The notes: generated by a model not told the origin, from the sequence alone. Shown: positions 52,603-61,660, counted from the stretch's first letter. The stretch: DNA of 64,000 nucleotides from Bradyrhizobium sp. CB1650 (GCF_029761915.1 NZ_CP121695.1:1641501-1705500), one strand, 5' to 3'. Numbers and translations: made by a program.

Positions 52603-53292
52603 ATGCCGACTGTCGCACGCGAGCTTGCCGAATTGGCGGCCCTGATCGCCGAGCCCGGCCGCGCCCTGATCCTGTCGCGACTGATGGACGGACGTGCGCA
52701 GACGGCCAGCGAGCTGGCGCTGGTCGCCGGCGTCACGCCGCAGACGGCAAGCTGGCATCTTGGCAGGCTGGCGCAGCACACGCTTCTGAAGGTGGAGCGG
52801 CGCGGCCCGCGCCGCCTTTACCGGCTGGCCTCGCCGCTGGTCGCGCAGATCCTGGAGGGGATGATGACGGTCGCAGTCACCGGTGCGCAGGCCGCCCGGC
52901 CGCCATCACGGATCGATGCTGCAATGCGGCGGGCCCGGACCTGCTACGATCATCTCGCCGGCGAGCTCGGTGTCGCCCTGGCCGATGCGATGCGGGAGCG
53001 CGACTATCTGGTTCTCGACCAGGAGGCCGGCGAGTTGACGGCCGCGGGTACAGCATTCCTCGGCAGTCTCGGCGTCGATCTCGCTCCGCCGGCGCGGCAC
53101 CGGCGGGTGCTGTGTCGGCCCTGTCTCGATTGGAGCGAGCGGCGGCCGCATCTGGCCGGACGGGCAGGGGCGGCGCTGGCCGAACTCGCATTCCGGCGGG
53201 ACTGGATCCGCCGTCGATCGCAGGGTCGCTCCGTCGAGATCACCGATGCCGGGCTGGCCGCATTCCGGACCCTGTTCGGCGCGCGCATTTGA
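52603..53292 (+). CDS. ArsR-type helix-turn-helix regulator
   Basis: A 229-residue regulator from ATG 52603, preceded by CCGGAG; longer in-frame starts at 52573 and 52471 also exist. The winged helix is at about residues 5-80 (LAALIAEPGRALILSRLMDGRAQTASELALVAGVTPQTASWHLGRLAQHTLLKVERRGPRRLYRL). The C-terminal half is longer than a simple ArsR protein and contains three cysteines, one in CRPCLDW. It belongs to the YdfF-like group. It diverges from the monooxygenase, and glcE begins 33 bases after its stop, so it could be co-transcribed with glcEF. Confidence 0.87.
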   Translation: MPTVARELAELAALIAEPGRALILSRLMDGRAQTASELALVAGVTPQTASWHLGRLAQHTLLKVERRGPRRLYRLASPLVAQILEGMMTVAVTGAQAARPPSRIDAAMRRARTCYDHLAGELGVALADAMRERDYLVLDQEAGELTAAGTAFLGSLGVDLAPPARHRRVLCRPCLDWSERRPHLAGRAGAALAELAFRRDWIRRRSQGRSVEITDAGLAAFRTLFGARI

Positions 53293-53325
53293 TTTTGGTG
53301 CCGAATTTCGTTACCCGCTAGAGGC

Positions 53326-54564
53326 GTGGATACGCTCAAGGTCAGAGACGCCAAAGACGTCGAAGAGGTCGTGCGCGCGGCGATTGCCAACGAGCAGCCG
53401 CTCGAGATCATCGGTCATGGCACCAAGCGCGGCATCGGGCACACGATGGCGACCAATGCCGTGCTCGACGTCTCCGCGCTCAGCGCAGTGACCTCCTACG
53501 AACCCAACGAGCTGATCGTCACGTTGCAGGCCGGTGCGCCGGTCGCCGACGTGCTGTCGCTGATCGATTCCAAGAACCAGCAATTCGCCTTCGAGCCGAT
53601 GGACACGGTGCCGCTCCTCGGCACGCCGGCGCTTGGCACCATCGGCGGGATGATCGCGGCGGGCCTGGCCGGCCCGCGGCGCATCAGGGCGGGCGGGGCG
53701 CGCGATCACCTGCTCGGGGCGCATGCCGTCTCCGGCTTCGGCGACAGCTTCAAGACCGGTGGCAAGGTGGTGAAGAACGTCACCGGCTACGATCTCTGCA
53801 AGCTGCTCGCGGGCTCCTGGGGCACGCTGTCGGTCATGACCGAGGTCACGCTCAAGGTCATGCCGAAGCCGGAGGCCGAGCGGACCCTGTTGTTGCGCGG
53901 CCTTGACGATGCCGCTGCCAACAAGGCCATGACCGCCGCGCTCGGCTCGCCCTATGACGTCTCCGGCGCCGCGCATCTGCCGAAATCGGCGTTCCGCGCC
54001 AAGACAGAAGGGCTTGGCGACATTGCGAGCCAGGGCGAGGCGCTGACCGTGCTGCGGCTGGAGGGCATCAAGGCCTCTGTCGTTCACCGCGCTGGCTCGC
54101 TGCGCGAGTTGCTGGCGCCGTTTGGAACCGCGACCCTCGTCGGGGACGCGGCATCCTCGGCGCTGTGGGCCGCGATCCGCGACGTGCTGCCGTTCGCAGC
54201 CGGTGGCGCGCTCGGCGCCTGGCCGGTCTGGCGGATCGTCTGCCCGCCGGCATCGGGGGGAGCGCTCGGCGCGCAGTTGGGGCGCGAGACCGGTGGCGAC
54301 GTGATCTACGACTGGGGCGGCGGGCTGATCTGGGTGGCGCTGCCGCCGAAGGCGGATGCGCACGCGCCGATCGTGCGCCACCGCGTCAATGCCTTCGGCG
54401 GGCACGCCACGCTGGTCCGCGCAGCTGAGGACGTCAGGCGCAATGTCGATGTGTTCCATCCGCAACCGGCAGGCCTTGCGGCCCTGAGCGAGAGGGTCCG
54501 CGCCAGCTTTGATCCGAAAATCATCCTCAACCGTGGACGGCTGACACGGGGCGACGCGGCATGA
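53326..54564 (+). CDS. glcE: Glycolate oxidase, FAD-binding subunit GlcE
   Basis: A 412-residue FAD-binding subunit. The PCMH-type segment is present (PLEIIGHGTKRGIGH near residue 25, GTPALGTIGGMIAAGLAGPRRIRAG near 105, VSGFGDSFKTGGKVVKNVTGYDLCKLLAGSWGTL near 145). The C-terminus has the FDPKIILNRGRL motif of this family. GTG 53326 is the start. It shares the 4 bases ATGA with glcF, so translation is coupled. Together with GlcD and GlcF it forms the membrane-bound glycolate oxidase. Confidence 0.92.
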   Translation: MDTLKVRDAKDVEEVVRAAIANEQPLEIIGHGTKRGIGHTMATNAVLDVSALSAVTSYEPNELIVTLQAGAPVADVLSLIDSKNQQFAFEPMDTVPLLGTPALGTIGGMIAAGLAGPRRIRAGGARDHLLGAHAVSGFGDSFKTGGKVVKNVTGYDLCKLLAGSWGTLSVMTEVTLKVMPKPEAERTLLLRGLDDAAANKAMTAALGSPYDVSGAAHLPKSAFRAKTEGLGDIASQGEALTVLRLEGIKASVVHRAGSLRELLAPFGTATLVGDAASSALWAAIRDVLPFAAGGALGAWPVWRIVCPPASGGALGAQLGRETGGDVIYDWGGGLIWVALPPKADAHAPIVRHRVNAFGGHATLVRAAEDVRRNVDVFHPQPAGLAALSERVRASFDPKIILNRGRLTRGDAA

Positions 54565-55874
54565 AGACCGAATTCTCACTGGCACAGCTCGCCGATCCCG
54601 ACATCGCGGAAGCCGACAAGATCCTGCGCGCCTGCGTCCATTGCGGCTTCTGCACCGCGACCTGTCCGACCTATGTGCTGCTCGGCGATGAGCTCGATAG
54701 CCCGCGCGGCCGCATCTATCTGATGAAAGAGATGCTGGAGAAGGACCAGGCGCCGACTGCGGAAGTGGTCAAGCATATCGACCGCTGCCTGTCGTGCCTC
54801 GCCTGCATGACCACCTGTCCGTCAGGGGTGCATTACATGCACCTCGTCGACCAGGCGCGGGTCAGGATCGAGCAGCGCTACCGGAGGCCGCTCACCGAGC
54901 GGCTGTTGCGCGCGGTGCTCGCCTTTGTCCTGCCGGACCCGCAGCGCTTCCGCGCCAGCATGTGGCTGGCCCGGCTGGCGCGTCCCTTGACCGTGTTCCT
55001 GCCGACCCCGCGGCCGTCGTCCACGCCCGGGCTGATCGAGCGGATCACGGCGATGCTGGCGCTGGCCCCGGGCCGCCTGCCGTCGCCGGGCGCTGCCGCC
55101 GGCAGCGTGTTCGCGCCGCTCGGCAAGAAGCGCGGCCGGGTCGCGCTGTTGCAGGGCTGCGCCCAGCAGGTGCTGGCGCCGCGCATCAACCAGGCTGCCA
55201 TCAACCTTTTGACCCGGCACGGCATCGAGGTCGTCCTGGTCAAGGACGAGCAGTGCTGCGGCGCATTGACCCATCATCTCGGCCGCGACGACGATGCGCT
55301 GGCCCGCGCCCGCGCCAATGTCGCGGCATGGCGGGCGGAGGCGGCCAGGGAGGGGCTCGACGCCATCCTGGCGACGACGTCCGGTTGTGGCACCGTCATC
55401 AAGGACTATGGCTACCTCCTGCGCGAGGATCGCGACTTCGCAGCGGACGCGGCGCAGGTCTCGGCGCTGGCCAAGGACATCACCGAGTACGTCGCCGGCC
55501 TCGACCTCGCGCCGACCACGCGAAGTGACAACATCGTCGTCGCCTATCACTCCGCCTGTTCATTGCAGCACGGCCAGAAAATCACGGGGCTTCCGAAAGA
55601 ATTGCTTTCCAAGAATGGATTCGTGGTGAAAGATGTCCCGGAGAGCCATTTGTGTTGCGGTTCGGCGGGGACCTACAACATTCTCCAGCCCGACCTTGCG
55701 GGCAGGTTGCGCGATCGCAAGGTCGCCAACATCGCGAGCGTCAAGCCGGACATGATTGCTGCGGGCAATATCGGCTGCATGGTGCAGATTGCCAGCGGTA
55801 CGTCAGTTCCGGTCGTGCACACGATTGAGCTTCTCGATTGGGCGACGGGCGGTTCGCGGCCGGCATTGAACTAG
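54561..55874 (+). CDS. glcF: Glycolate oxidase, iron-sulfur subunit GlcF
   Basis: A 437-residue protein with two 4Fe-4S motifs: CVHCGFCTATCP near residue 26 and CLSCLACMTTCP near residue 76. Two CCG-type domains follow, with LLQGCAQQVLAP...DEQCCGALTHHLG and YHSACSLQHGQK...SHLCCGSAGTYN. These place it firmly in GlcF. It passes electrons from the flavin subunits to the quinone pool. It overlaps glcE by 4 bases. The gene ends 77 bases before the H1-like gene. Confidence 0.94.
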   Translation: MKTEFSLAQLADPDIAEADKILRACVHCGFCTATCPTYVLLGDELDSPRGRIYLMKEMLEKDQAPTAEVVKHIDRCLSCLACMTTCPSGVHYMHLVDQARVRIEQRYRRPLTERLLRAVLAFVLPDPQRFRASMWLARLARPLTVFLPTPRPSSTPGLIERITAMLALAPGRLPSPGAAAGSVFAPLGKKRGRVALLQGCAQQVLAPRINQAAINLLTRHGIEVVLVKDEQCCGALTHHLGRDDDALARARANVAAWRAEAAREGLDAILATTSGCGTVIKDYGYLLREDRDFAADAAQVSALAKDITEYVAGLDLAPTTRSDNIVVAYHSACSLQHGQKITGLPKELLSKNGFVVKDVPESHLCCGSAGTYNILQPDLAGRLRDRKVANIASVKPDMIAAGNIGCMVQIASGTSVPVVHTIELLDWATGGSRPALN

Positions 55875-55951
55875 TCGAGCGGCGCTGCGTCCCGAGGTGA
55901 CGACTGAAGACGCCCGATGAACCATTGTTAGGCGGCAACAGGAGGACCACG

Positions 55952-56308
55952 ATGGCGAAGGCGAAGAAGAAGAAAAGCAAGAAGGCCAAAAAGGCGAAGA
56001 AGGTTGTAGCGGCGAAGAAGAAGACCGCGAAGAAGGCGACGAAGAAAGCCGCCAAGAAATCAGCAAAGAAGTCTGCAAAGAAATCGGCCAAGAAGTCCGC
56101 CAAGAAATCGGCGAAGAAGGCCGCCCCGAAGAAGGCGGCGAAGACTGCCAAGAAGGCCGCGAAGAAGGCTGCGCCCAAGAAGCGCGCGAAGGCTGCTCCG
56201 GCTCCGAAGGCGCAGCCGCCCATGACGGCTCCGGCTCCCGAGCCCGCACCGGAGACAAGCTGGGCGATGCCTTCGTCAGCGGAGACACCGGCCGAAGGTC
56301 AGGGCTAG
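55952..56308 (+). CDS. Histone H1-like lysine/alanine-rich protein
   Basis: A 118-residue basic protein preceded by GGAGGA. The first 90 residues are almost only Lys and Ala with a few Ser, Thr, Val and Pro, including five exact KKSA repeats (residues 35-54). The acidic, Pro-rich tail (APAPEPAPETSW...) contrasts with it. Relatives (HC1/HC2, AlgP, rhizobial H1-like proteins) bind DNA without sequence preference and shape the nucleoid. A strong terminator follows at 56345. It lies downstream of glcF, but the gap suggests its own promoter. Confidence 0.85.
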   Translation: MAKAKKKKSKKAKKAKKVVAAKKKTAKKATKKAAKKSAKKSAKKSAKKSAKKSAKKAAPKKAAKTAKKAAKKAAPKKRAKAAPAPKAQPPMTAPAPEPAPETSWAMPSSAETPAEGQG

Positions 56309-56344
56309 GCTCTCTTGTATCCTCCGGAACGATCTGCAGACAGG

Positions 56345-56372
56345 AAGGCCGCAGCCAGCGCTGCGGCCTTTT
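56345..56372 (+). terminator. Rho-independent terminator after H1-like gene
   Basis: An 11-bp perfect stem AAGGCCGCAGC / GCTGCGGCCTT with a CAGC loop is followed by a short run of T (four in all). It lies 37 bases after the stop of the H1-like gene and is a clear intrinsic terminator. Confidence 0.88.
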
Positions 56373-56690
56373 CGCATCGCCGGGGGCGACGTCGAATCAT
56401 GCTCCCGGTCGACGCGTGTCCCGGAGTCCCCACAACTCCACGATCTCCGTAACACCACGGATGCCAGCCGTATGGTGGAATGCAAAAGCTGTGTTCGAGA
56501 TGCAACACACGCCGACAACCTGTCGTGGAAAGGGTTGAACGCCCAAAAAGGCGGCAAATGCCCGTGTTTTTTGCTTCCGGGTTAAGGGCCCCCGCTCCAG
56601 ATTGCGGCTGTCGTATTTCAGTCAGGTATCGCTCGCCCTTGGGGGGCTCCGGATCCGACTGGGGGTTTTGGACTGGTGATGGGGATCGCA
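56373..56690. other. Intergenic leader before the porin gene
   Basis: About 318 bases with no open frame that looks coding. A long leader for the porin gene is possible. It has a run of Gs (TTGGGGGGCTCCGG near 56638-56655) just ahead of the gene. No strong hairpin is obvious apart from the terminator at its left end. Confidence 0.5.
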
Positions 56691-57701
56691 ATGAAAAAAG
56701 TGACTTTGTTAGCAACGGCGCTGGCAATGGTGACGGGTTCGGCTCTGGCGGCAGACCTGCCGGTGAAGGCGTTGAAGGCTCCGCCGCCCCCCGCCTTTGA
56801 GCCCTGGGACGTCGCCTTCGGCGGCGGCATCATGAGCGACTACATCTTCCGCGGTATCACACAGTCGAACCACAAGCCGTCCGTCACGGCCTATTTCGAG
56901 CCGCGCTACAACGTCACCAAGGACCTGCAGCTCTACGCCGGCGTCTCCGCCGAGAGCATCTCCTTCCCCAACCGCGCCGCGGCCGAGGTCGACGTCTATG
57001 GCGGTATCCGTCCGACCTTCGGCGCCTTCGCCTTCGACATCGGTGTCTGGGGTTATCTGTATCCGGGTGGAAGCTGCTTCTTCGGCGCGCCCGGAATTGA
57101 CTTTGCAGGCAACTTCCAGGGCGCCGAGTGCGCTTCGCAGGCCCTGATCAATGGCAATGTGATCAAGAAGGACCTGAGCTTCTTCGAAGTTTACGGCAAG
57201 TTCACCTACACGGTGAATGACAATTGGTCGTTCGGCGTCAACGAATACTACACTCCGAGCTACCTGAACTCGGGCGCCTGGGGCAACTACACCTCGATTA
57301 CCGGCAAGTACATCGCGCCCAGCACGATCTTCGGTTCGAGCGGCGTCGGCATGTATGTTTCGGGTGAGTTCGGCCGTCAGTGGCTCGGCACCTCCGACAG
57401 CTTCTACGGCACGGCTGCCTTCCCGAACGGCATCAAATATGCCGACTACAACACCTGGAACATCGGCATCGGCTTCACCTACAAGGTGTTCACGCTGGAT
57501 CTGCGTTACTCCGACACCGATCTGTCCAAGGGTAACTGCAACGCCTTCACCAGCGACTTTGCTGCCCGCGGCAACATCGCCGTGAACCAGGGTACCTCCC
57601 TCACTCCGATCAATCCGTCCGGCGTCGGCTCCAACTGGTGCGGCGCGGCCGGTATCGCCAAGCTGTCGTTCGACCTGACGGCGATGACCAACCTGAAGTA
57701 G
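56691..57701 (+). CDS. TorF-family putative outer-membrane porin
   Basis: A 336-residue protein. The signal peptide (MKKVTLLATALAMVTGSALA, cut before ADLPVK) is followed by beta-rich sequence. The family motif IMSDYIFRGITQSNHKPSVTAYFEP near residue 45, and GGIRPTFGAFAFDIGVWGYLYPGG, match the Gcw_chp/TorF family. Alternating aromatic and polar residues and the C-terminal FDLTAMTNLK suggest a beta barrel. ATG 56691 is preceded by GGGGATCGC. Strong terminator follows. It probably forms a small outer-membrane channel. The substrate is unknown. Confidence 0.88.
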   Translation: MKKVTLLATALAMVTGSALAADLPVKALKAPPPPAFEPWDVAFGGGIMSDYIFRGITQSNHKPSVTAYFEPRYNVTKDLQLYAGVSAESISFPNRAAAEVDVYGGIRPTFGAFAFDIGVWGYLYPGGSCFFGAPGIDFAGNFQGAECASQALINGNVIKKDLSFFEVYGKFTYTVNDNWSFGVNEYYTPSYLNSGAWGNYTSITGKYIAPSTIFGSSGVGMYVSGEFGRQWLGTSDSFYGTAAFPNGIKYADYNTWNIGIGFTYKVFTLDLRYSDTDLSKGNCNAFTSDFAARGNIAVNQGTSLTPINPSGVGSNWCGAAGIAKLSFDLTAMTNLK

Positions 57702-57724
57702 GTTTCTTCCCGGAAGACTTGGCG

Positions 57725-57753
57725 AGGGCGGCAGAGCGATCTGCCGCCCTTTT
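57725..57753 (+). terminator. Rho-independent terminator after porin gene
   Basis: A perfect 11-bp stem AGGGCGGCAGA / TCTGCCGCCCT with a GCGA loop, followed by TTTT in all, lies 23 bases after the porin stop codon. GCGA is a GNRA-type stable tetraloop. Confidence 0.88.
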
Positions 57754-57797
57754 GCTTTGTGGGTGATCGCTTGAGCTGACGGCCGCACTACACACGC

Positions 57798-57911
57798 GTC
57801 ATGGCCGGGCTTGTCCCGGCCATCCACGTCGCCCCACAAGGAACGTGGATGCCCGGGACATAGGCGAGCGTAAGCGACGCCGTCCTTTGGACGGCTATGC
57901 CCGGGCATGAC
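57798..57911. repeat. Dispersed GTCATG...CATGAC intergenic element, third copy
   Basis: Ends GTCATGGCCGGGCTTG and CCCGGGCATGAC with the inner pair CATCCACG / CGTGGATG. It shares about the same 36-base start with 11149-11232. An extra inner segment (about 57861-57895, AGGCGAGCGTAAGCGACG and GTCCTTTGGAC) makes it longer. It lies in the gap between porin and the convergent ABC transporter gene. Confidence 0.8.
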
Positions 57912-57936
57912 GACGTGGAAGCTAGGGTGCCCCAAT

Positions 57937-59700
57937 TCAGCGGGCCGCGCTCGGCTCCACCTGGGCCGGCTCGCCGCTGCTGCCGAGCACGTGGATCTCA
58001 CCGCTCTCCACCATCGCCACCTTGCGCGTGTGGAAGACGTCCAGCGTCGAGCGGTGCCCGATCGAGACGATGGTCGCTTGCGGCAGCTTCTCCGCCAGCA
58101 GCCGGTACAGACGGGCCTCGGACAGTTCGTCGAGCGAGGCGGTGGCCTCGTCGAGGAACAGGTAATCAGGCGCATGCAGCAGCGCGCGGGCGAGCCCCAG
58201 GCGCTGCTGCTCGCCCAGCGACAGCGTCCGGTTCCAGTGCCCTTCGTCGTCGAGCCGTTCGGCCAGCCGCGGCATGCCGACTGCCGTCAACGCCTCCCTG
58301 ATCTTGTCGGGCGCGATGGTGCCGTGCTCGGCGGGGTAGATCACGGCGTCCCCTAACGGGCCGACGGGGAAATACGGCCGCTGCGGCAGCATCATCAGCC
58401 GGGCCTTCTCGGGGATGGTGATCGTGCCGGTGCCGAACGGCCAGATGCCGGCGACGGCGCGGAACAGCGTCGACTTGCCGGAGCCCGACGGCCCGGTCAC
58501 CAGCACCCGCTCCGACGGCTGGATCGTGAAGGCATCGGCCGTGACCAGCGGCGCGCCGTTCGGCAGCTTCACCAGCAGGTGCTGGAGCGCGACCGTCCTG
58601 TTTGCGCCGGATGACACCACGCCGATCGTGGGCTCGTGCGCCGCCATGTTGGCGGCCGCGCTGACCGACATCTCGAAACCGTCGAGACGGGCGACCACCG
58701 CACGCCATTCGGCGAGCGAGCGATAGGCCGTGACGAAGAAGGACAGCGCATCCTGCACGCTGCCGAATGCCGAGCCGGTCTGCATCATGTCGCCAAGCTG
58801 GATCCTCTTGGCGAAGAAGGCGGGTGCCACCATCACATAGGGAAACACCACCGCCGCCTGCTGATAGCTCGCCGTGAATGCGGTGAGGCGCTTGGTCCGG
58901 CTCATGATCGCGTACCAGTTGGCGATGACGAATCCGAAGCGGTGCAACAGGCGCCCGCGCTCGGCGCTTTCACCTTTCAGCAGCGCGATCTGCTCGGAAT
59001 TCTCGCGCACCCGGACCAGGTTGAAGCGGAAATCGGCTTCAAAGCGCTGCTGCTCGAAATTGAGGTTGATGAGCGGGACGCCGATCCAGTGCGTCAACGC
59101 CGTGCCCAATATCGCGTAGACCAGCGCACACCAGACCAGAAAACCGGGGATGATGAGATCGGTGCCGTAAAGATGCAGGGGCGCCTTGTTGGACAGGCCC
59201 CACAGGATGACGACGAACGACCCCAGCGTCACGATCGACGACAGCAATCCCAGGCCGATGGTGAGCGTCTGCTCGACGAACGTCTTGACGTCCTCGGTGA
59301 TGCGTTGATCCGGGTTATCGGCGGCGTCGCCCCTGAGCTGCATCCGGTAGTGCGTGGCGCCGTCGAGCCATTCGCCGAGATAGTGTCGCGTCAGCCACTG
59401 CCGCCAGCGGATCTGCAGCCACTGGTTCAAGTAAAGCTTGTAGACGGCCAGAGCGACGAAGGTGAAGGCGAGACCAAGAAAGATCCAGATCTCCTTGACG
59501 AACTCATCCAGATCGTAGGCCTGGAGTGCGCTGTAGAACCGGTTCTGCCACTGATTGACGAGGACATTGATCGCGACGAGCGCCAACTCCATCGCGATCA
59601 CGGCGGCGAGCAGGCCGCGGCCGGCCCATTTGTCCTCCGATCCGAAATAGGGGATGGCGATTCGCCAAACGGTCGCGAGCGTGGCGCGGATGTTCTTCAC
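57937..59700 (-). CDS. SbmA/BacA-like ABC transporter (membrane plus ATPase)
   Basis: A 587-residue fused exporter-type ABC protein with the ABC_membrane_2 domain (ABCD/YddA family). GTG 59700 follows AGGAGA; an upstream TTG at 59730 does not. About six membrane helices lie in residues 20-330 (early segment GLLAAVIAMELALVAINVLVNQWQNRFYSALQ). The ATPase has Walker [12 protein letters not shown] near 425, signature LSLGEQQRLG and Walker B DYLFLDEATASLD. Unlike true SbmA/BacA it has its own ATPase domain, as in BclA. BclA-type proteins import peptides and matter in legume symbiosis. Whether this one does so is unknown. Confidence 0.88.
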   Translation of the reverse strand: MKNIRATLATVWRIAIPYFGSEDKWAGRGLLAAVIAMELALVAINVLVNQWQNRFYSALQAYDLDEFVKEIWIFLGLAFTFVALAVYKLYLNQWLQIRWRQWLTRHYLGEWLDGATHYRMQLRGDAADNPDQRITEDVKTFVEQTLTIGLGLLSSIVTLGSFVVILWGLSNKAPLHLYGTDLIIPGFLVWCALVYAILGTALTHWIGVPLINLNFEQQRFEADFRFNLVRVRENSEQIALLKGESAERGRLLHRFGFVIANWYAIMSRTKRLTAFTASYQQAAVVFPYVMVAPAFFAKRIQLGDMMQTGSAFGSVQDALSFFVTAYRSLAEWRAVVARLDGFEMSVSAAANMAAHEPTIGVVSSGANRTVALQHLLVKLPNGAPLVTADAFTIQPSERVLVTGPSGSGKSTLFRAVAGIWPFGTGTITIPEKARLMMLPQRPYFPVGPLGDAVIYPAEHGTIAPDKIREALTAVGMPRLAERLDDEGHWNRTLSLGEQQRLGLARALLHAPDYLFLDEATASLDELSEARLYRLLAEKLPQATIVSIGHRSTLDVFHTRKVAMVESGEIHVLGSSGEPAQVEPSAAR

Positions 59701-59995
59701 AGAGCTGGTCTCCTGCGGGGGTGTGCGCAACTGCCTGTAGCAACGGCGGAAATAAGCGCGCTTAGACTAAAGTCGCAAGTTGTGCAATTTGCGTTGTCCG
59801 GGTCCGCGACCCTAGCATGGGCATTGACGGCGCGGGGTGGGGGCCTTCGGACTTCGCGAGCTTGTGAGCGGATGGGAACCGCCGCATATCGCAGGGGAAT
59901 TCGCTTCCGGCCCAGGGGTTATCGCTACCAGCGTCAAGCAGGCTCGGCTCTCCACGCTGGCTGTCCTGCCGCACGAATGCGTGGGGGAGGAAGAC

Positions 59996-61660
59996 ATGTG
60001 GAACCAAATCTATAATCCGCTGAACAACGCGGCGCTGTCGACCATCGCAGCGGCCATTCCGGTGGTCTCGCTTCTGATCATGATCGCGAGCGGGCGCGTC
60101 AAAGCGCACATCGCGGCCGTGATCGCGGTGATCATCACCAACCTGATCACGATCTTCATCTTCACCATGCCGGCGGGCATGTCGATCCGCGCCTCCGTGC
60201 TCGGTATCGTCACCGGCTTCTTCCCGATCGGCTGGATCGTCCTCAACGTCATCTTCCTCTACCAGGTCACGGTGAGCACCGGGCGCTTTGAACTGCTCAA
60301 GCGCGCGATCGGCGGCGTCACCGAGGACCGGCGCCTGCAGCTCCTGCTCGTTGCATTCTCGTTCGGCGCGTTCTTCGAGGGCGCCTCGGGCTTCGGCACG
60401 CCGGTCGCGATCACTGGTGCCGTGCTCATCGGCCTCGGCTTCTCGCCGCTCGCCGCATCAGGCCTGTCGCTGATCGCCAACACGGCGCCGGTCGCCTATG
60501 GCGCGCTCGGCACGCCGATCCAGGGCCTTGCGTCCGTCACCGGGCTCGATCCCTACATCCTCGGCGCGATGGTCGGCCGGCAATTGCCGTTCTTCTCGCT
60601 GATCGTGCCGTTCTGGGTGGTCTGGGCGTTCGCGGGCTGGCGGGGCATGAAGGACGTCTGGCCGGCGATTCTCGTCACCGGCGTGTCGTTCGCGATCCCG
60701 CAATACGTGATCTCCAACTACATCAATCCCTGGATCGTCGACATCGGGGCGTCGCTGATCTCGATGGGCGCGCTGATCCTGTTCCTGAAAGTGTGGCAGC
60801 CGAAGCAGCTCTGGCTGTCGCCGGAGCTGCGCGGACACGACGAGTCGGCTGCGCAAATGGAAAAGGCAACGCCGCTCGACAAGACGCCGCTCACCCAGTC
60901 CGAGCTGTGGGGTGCGCTGCTGCCGTGGATCATCGTCTGCATCGTGATGCTGATCTGGGGCAATGGTGCGTTCAAGACCTGGGCGAATTCGATCTTCACC
61001 TGGAACTACGCCGTTCCGGACCTGCACCAGATGATCAACAAGATGCCGCCGGTCGCGCCAGCGCCGACGAAGGAAGGCGCCGTGTTCGCGTTCACCTATC
61101 TGTCGTTCACCGGCACCGGCATGCTGATCGCGGCGATCATCTCCGGCTTCCTGATGGGGGTTGGGCCGGGACGCTTGCTGACGGAGTACGGCCGCACGAT
61201 CCGGCTGTGCGCGATCTCGCTGATCACGATCTCTGCGATGCTCGCGATCGGCACGCTCACACGCCTGTCCGGTGTCGACGCGACGCTCGGTCTCGCCTTC
61301 GCAGCAACCGGCGTGCTCTATCCCTTCTTCGGCACGCTGCTCGGCTGGTTGGGCGTGGCGCTGACGGGATCGGATACGGCCTCGAACATCCTGTTCGGCA
61401 ACCTGCAGAAGATCACCTCCGAGCAGATCGGACTGTCGCCGGTGCTGATGGCGGCGGCGAACTCCTCGGGCGGCGTGATGGGCAAGATGATCGACGCGCA
61501 GTCGATCGTGGTCGCCTCCACCGCGACGCGGTGGTACGGCCACGAGGGCTCGATCCTGCGCTTCGTATTCTGGCACTCGATCGTGCTGGCCTGCCTTGTC
61601 GGCGTGCTCGTGACGCTGCAGGCCTATGTGTATCCGTTCACGGCGCTGGTGTTGAAGTAG
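59996..61660 (+). CDS. lldP: L-lactate / glycolate permease (LctP family)
   Basis: A 554-residue permease with about twelve membrane segments. GGGGGAGGAAGAC precedes ATG 59996. The family motif FGAFFEGASGFGTPVAITGAVLIGLGFSPLAASGLSLIANTAPVAYGALGTPI near residues 120-170 is intact, as is GWLGVALTGSDTASNILFGNLQ near 455-475 and NSSGGVMGKMIDAQSIVVA. LctP proteins carry lactate and glycolate with protons. The position in the same region as glcDEF suggests uptake of its substrate. A strong terminator follows. Confidence 0.94.
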   Translation: MWNQIYNPLNNAALSTIAAAIPVVSLLIMIASGRVKAHIAAVIAVIITNLITIFIFTMPAGMSIRASVLGIVTGFFPIGWIVLNVIFLYQVTVSTGRFELLKRAIGGVTEDRRLQLLLVAFSFGAFFEGASGFGTPVAITGAVLIGLGFSPLAASGLSLIANTAPVAYGALGTPIQGLASVTGLDPYILGAMVGRQLPFFSLIVPFWVVWAFAGWRGMKDVWPAILVTGVSFAIPQYVISNYINPWIVDIGASLISMGALILFLKVWQPKQLWLSPELRGHDESAAQMEKATPLDKTPLTQSELWGALLPWIIVCIVMLIWGNGAFKTWANSIFTWNYAVPDLHQMINKMPPVAPAPTKEGAVFAFTYLSFTGTGMLIAAIISGFLMGVGPGRLLTEYGRTIRLCAISLITISAMLAIGTLTRLSGVDATLGLAFAATGVLYPFFGTLLGWLGVALTGSDTASNILFGNLQKITSEQIGLSPVLMAAANSSGGVMGKMIDAQSIVVASTATRWYGHEGSILRFVFWHSIVLACLVGVLVTLQAYVYPFTALVLK

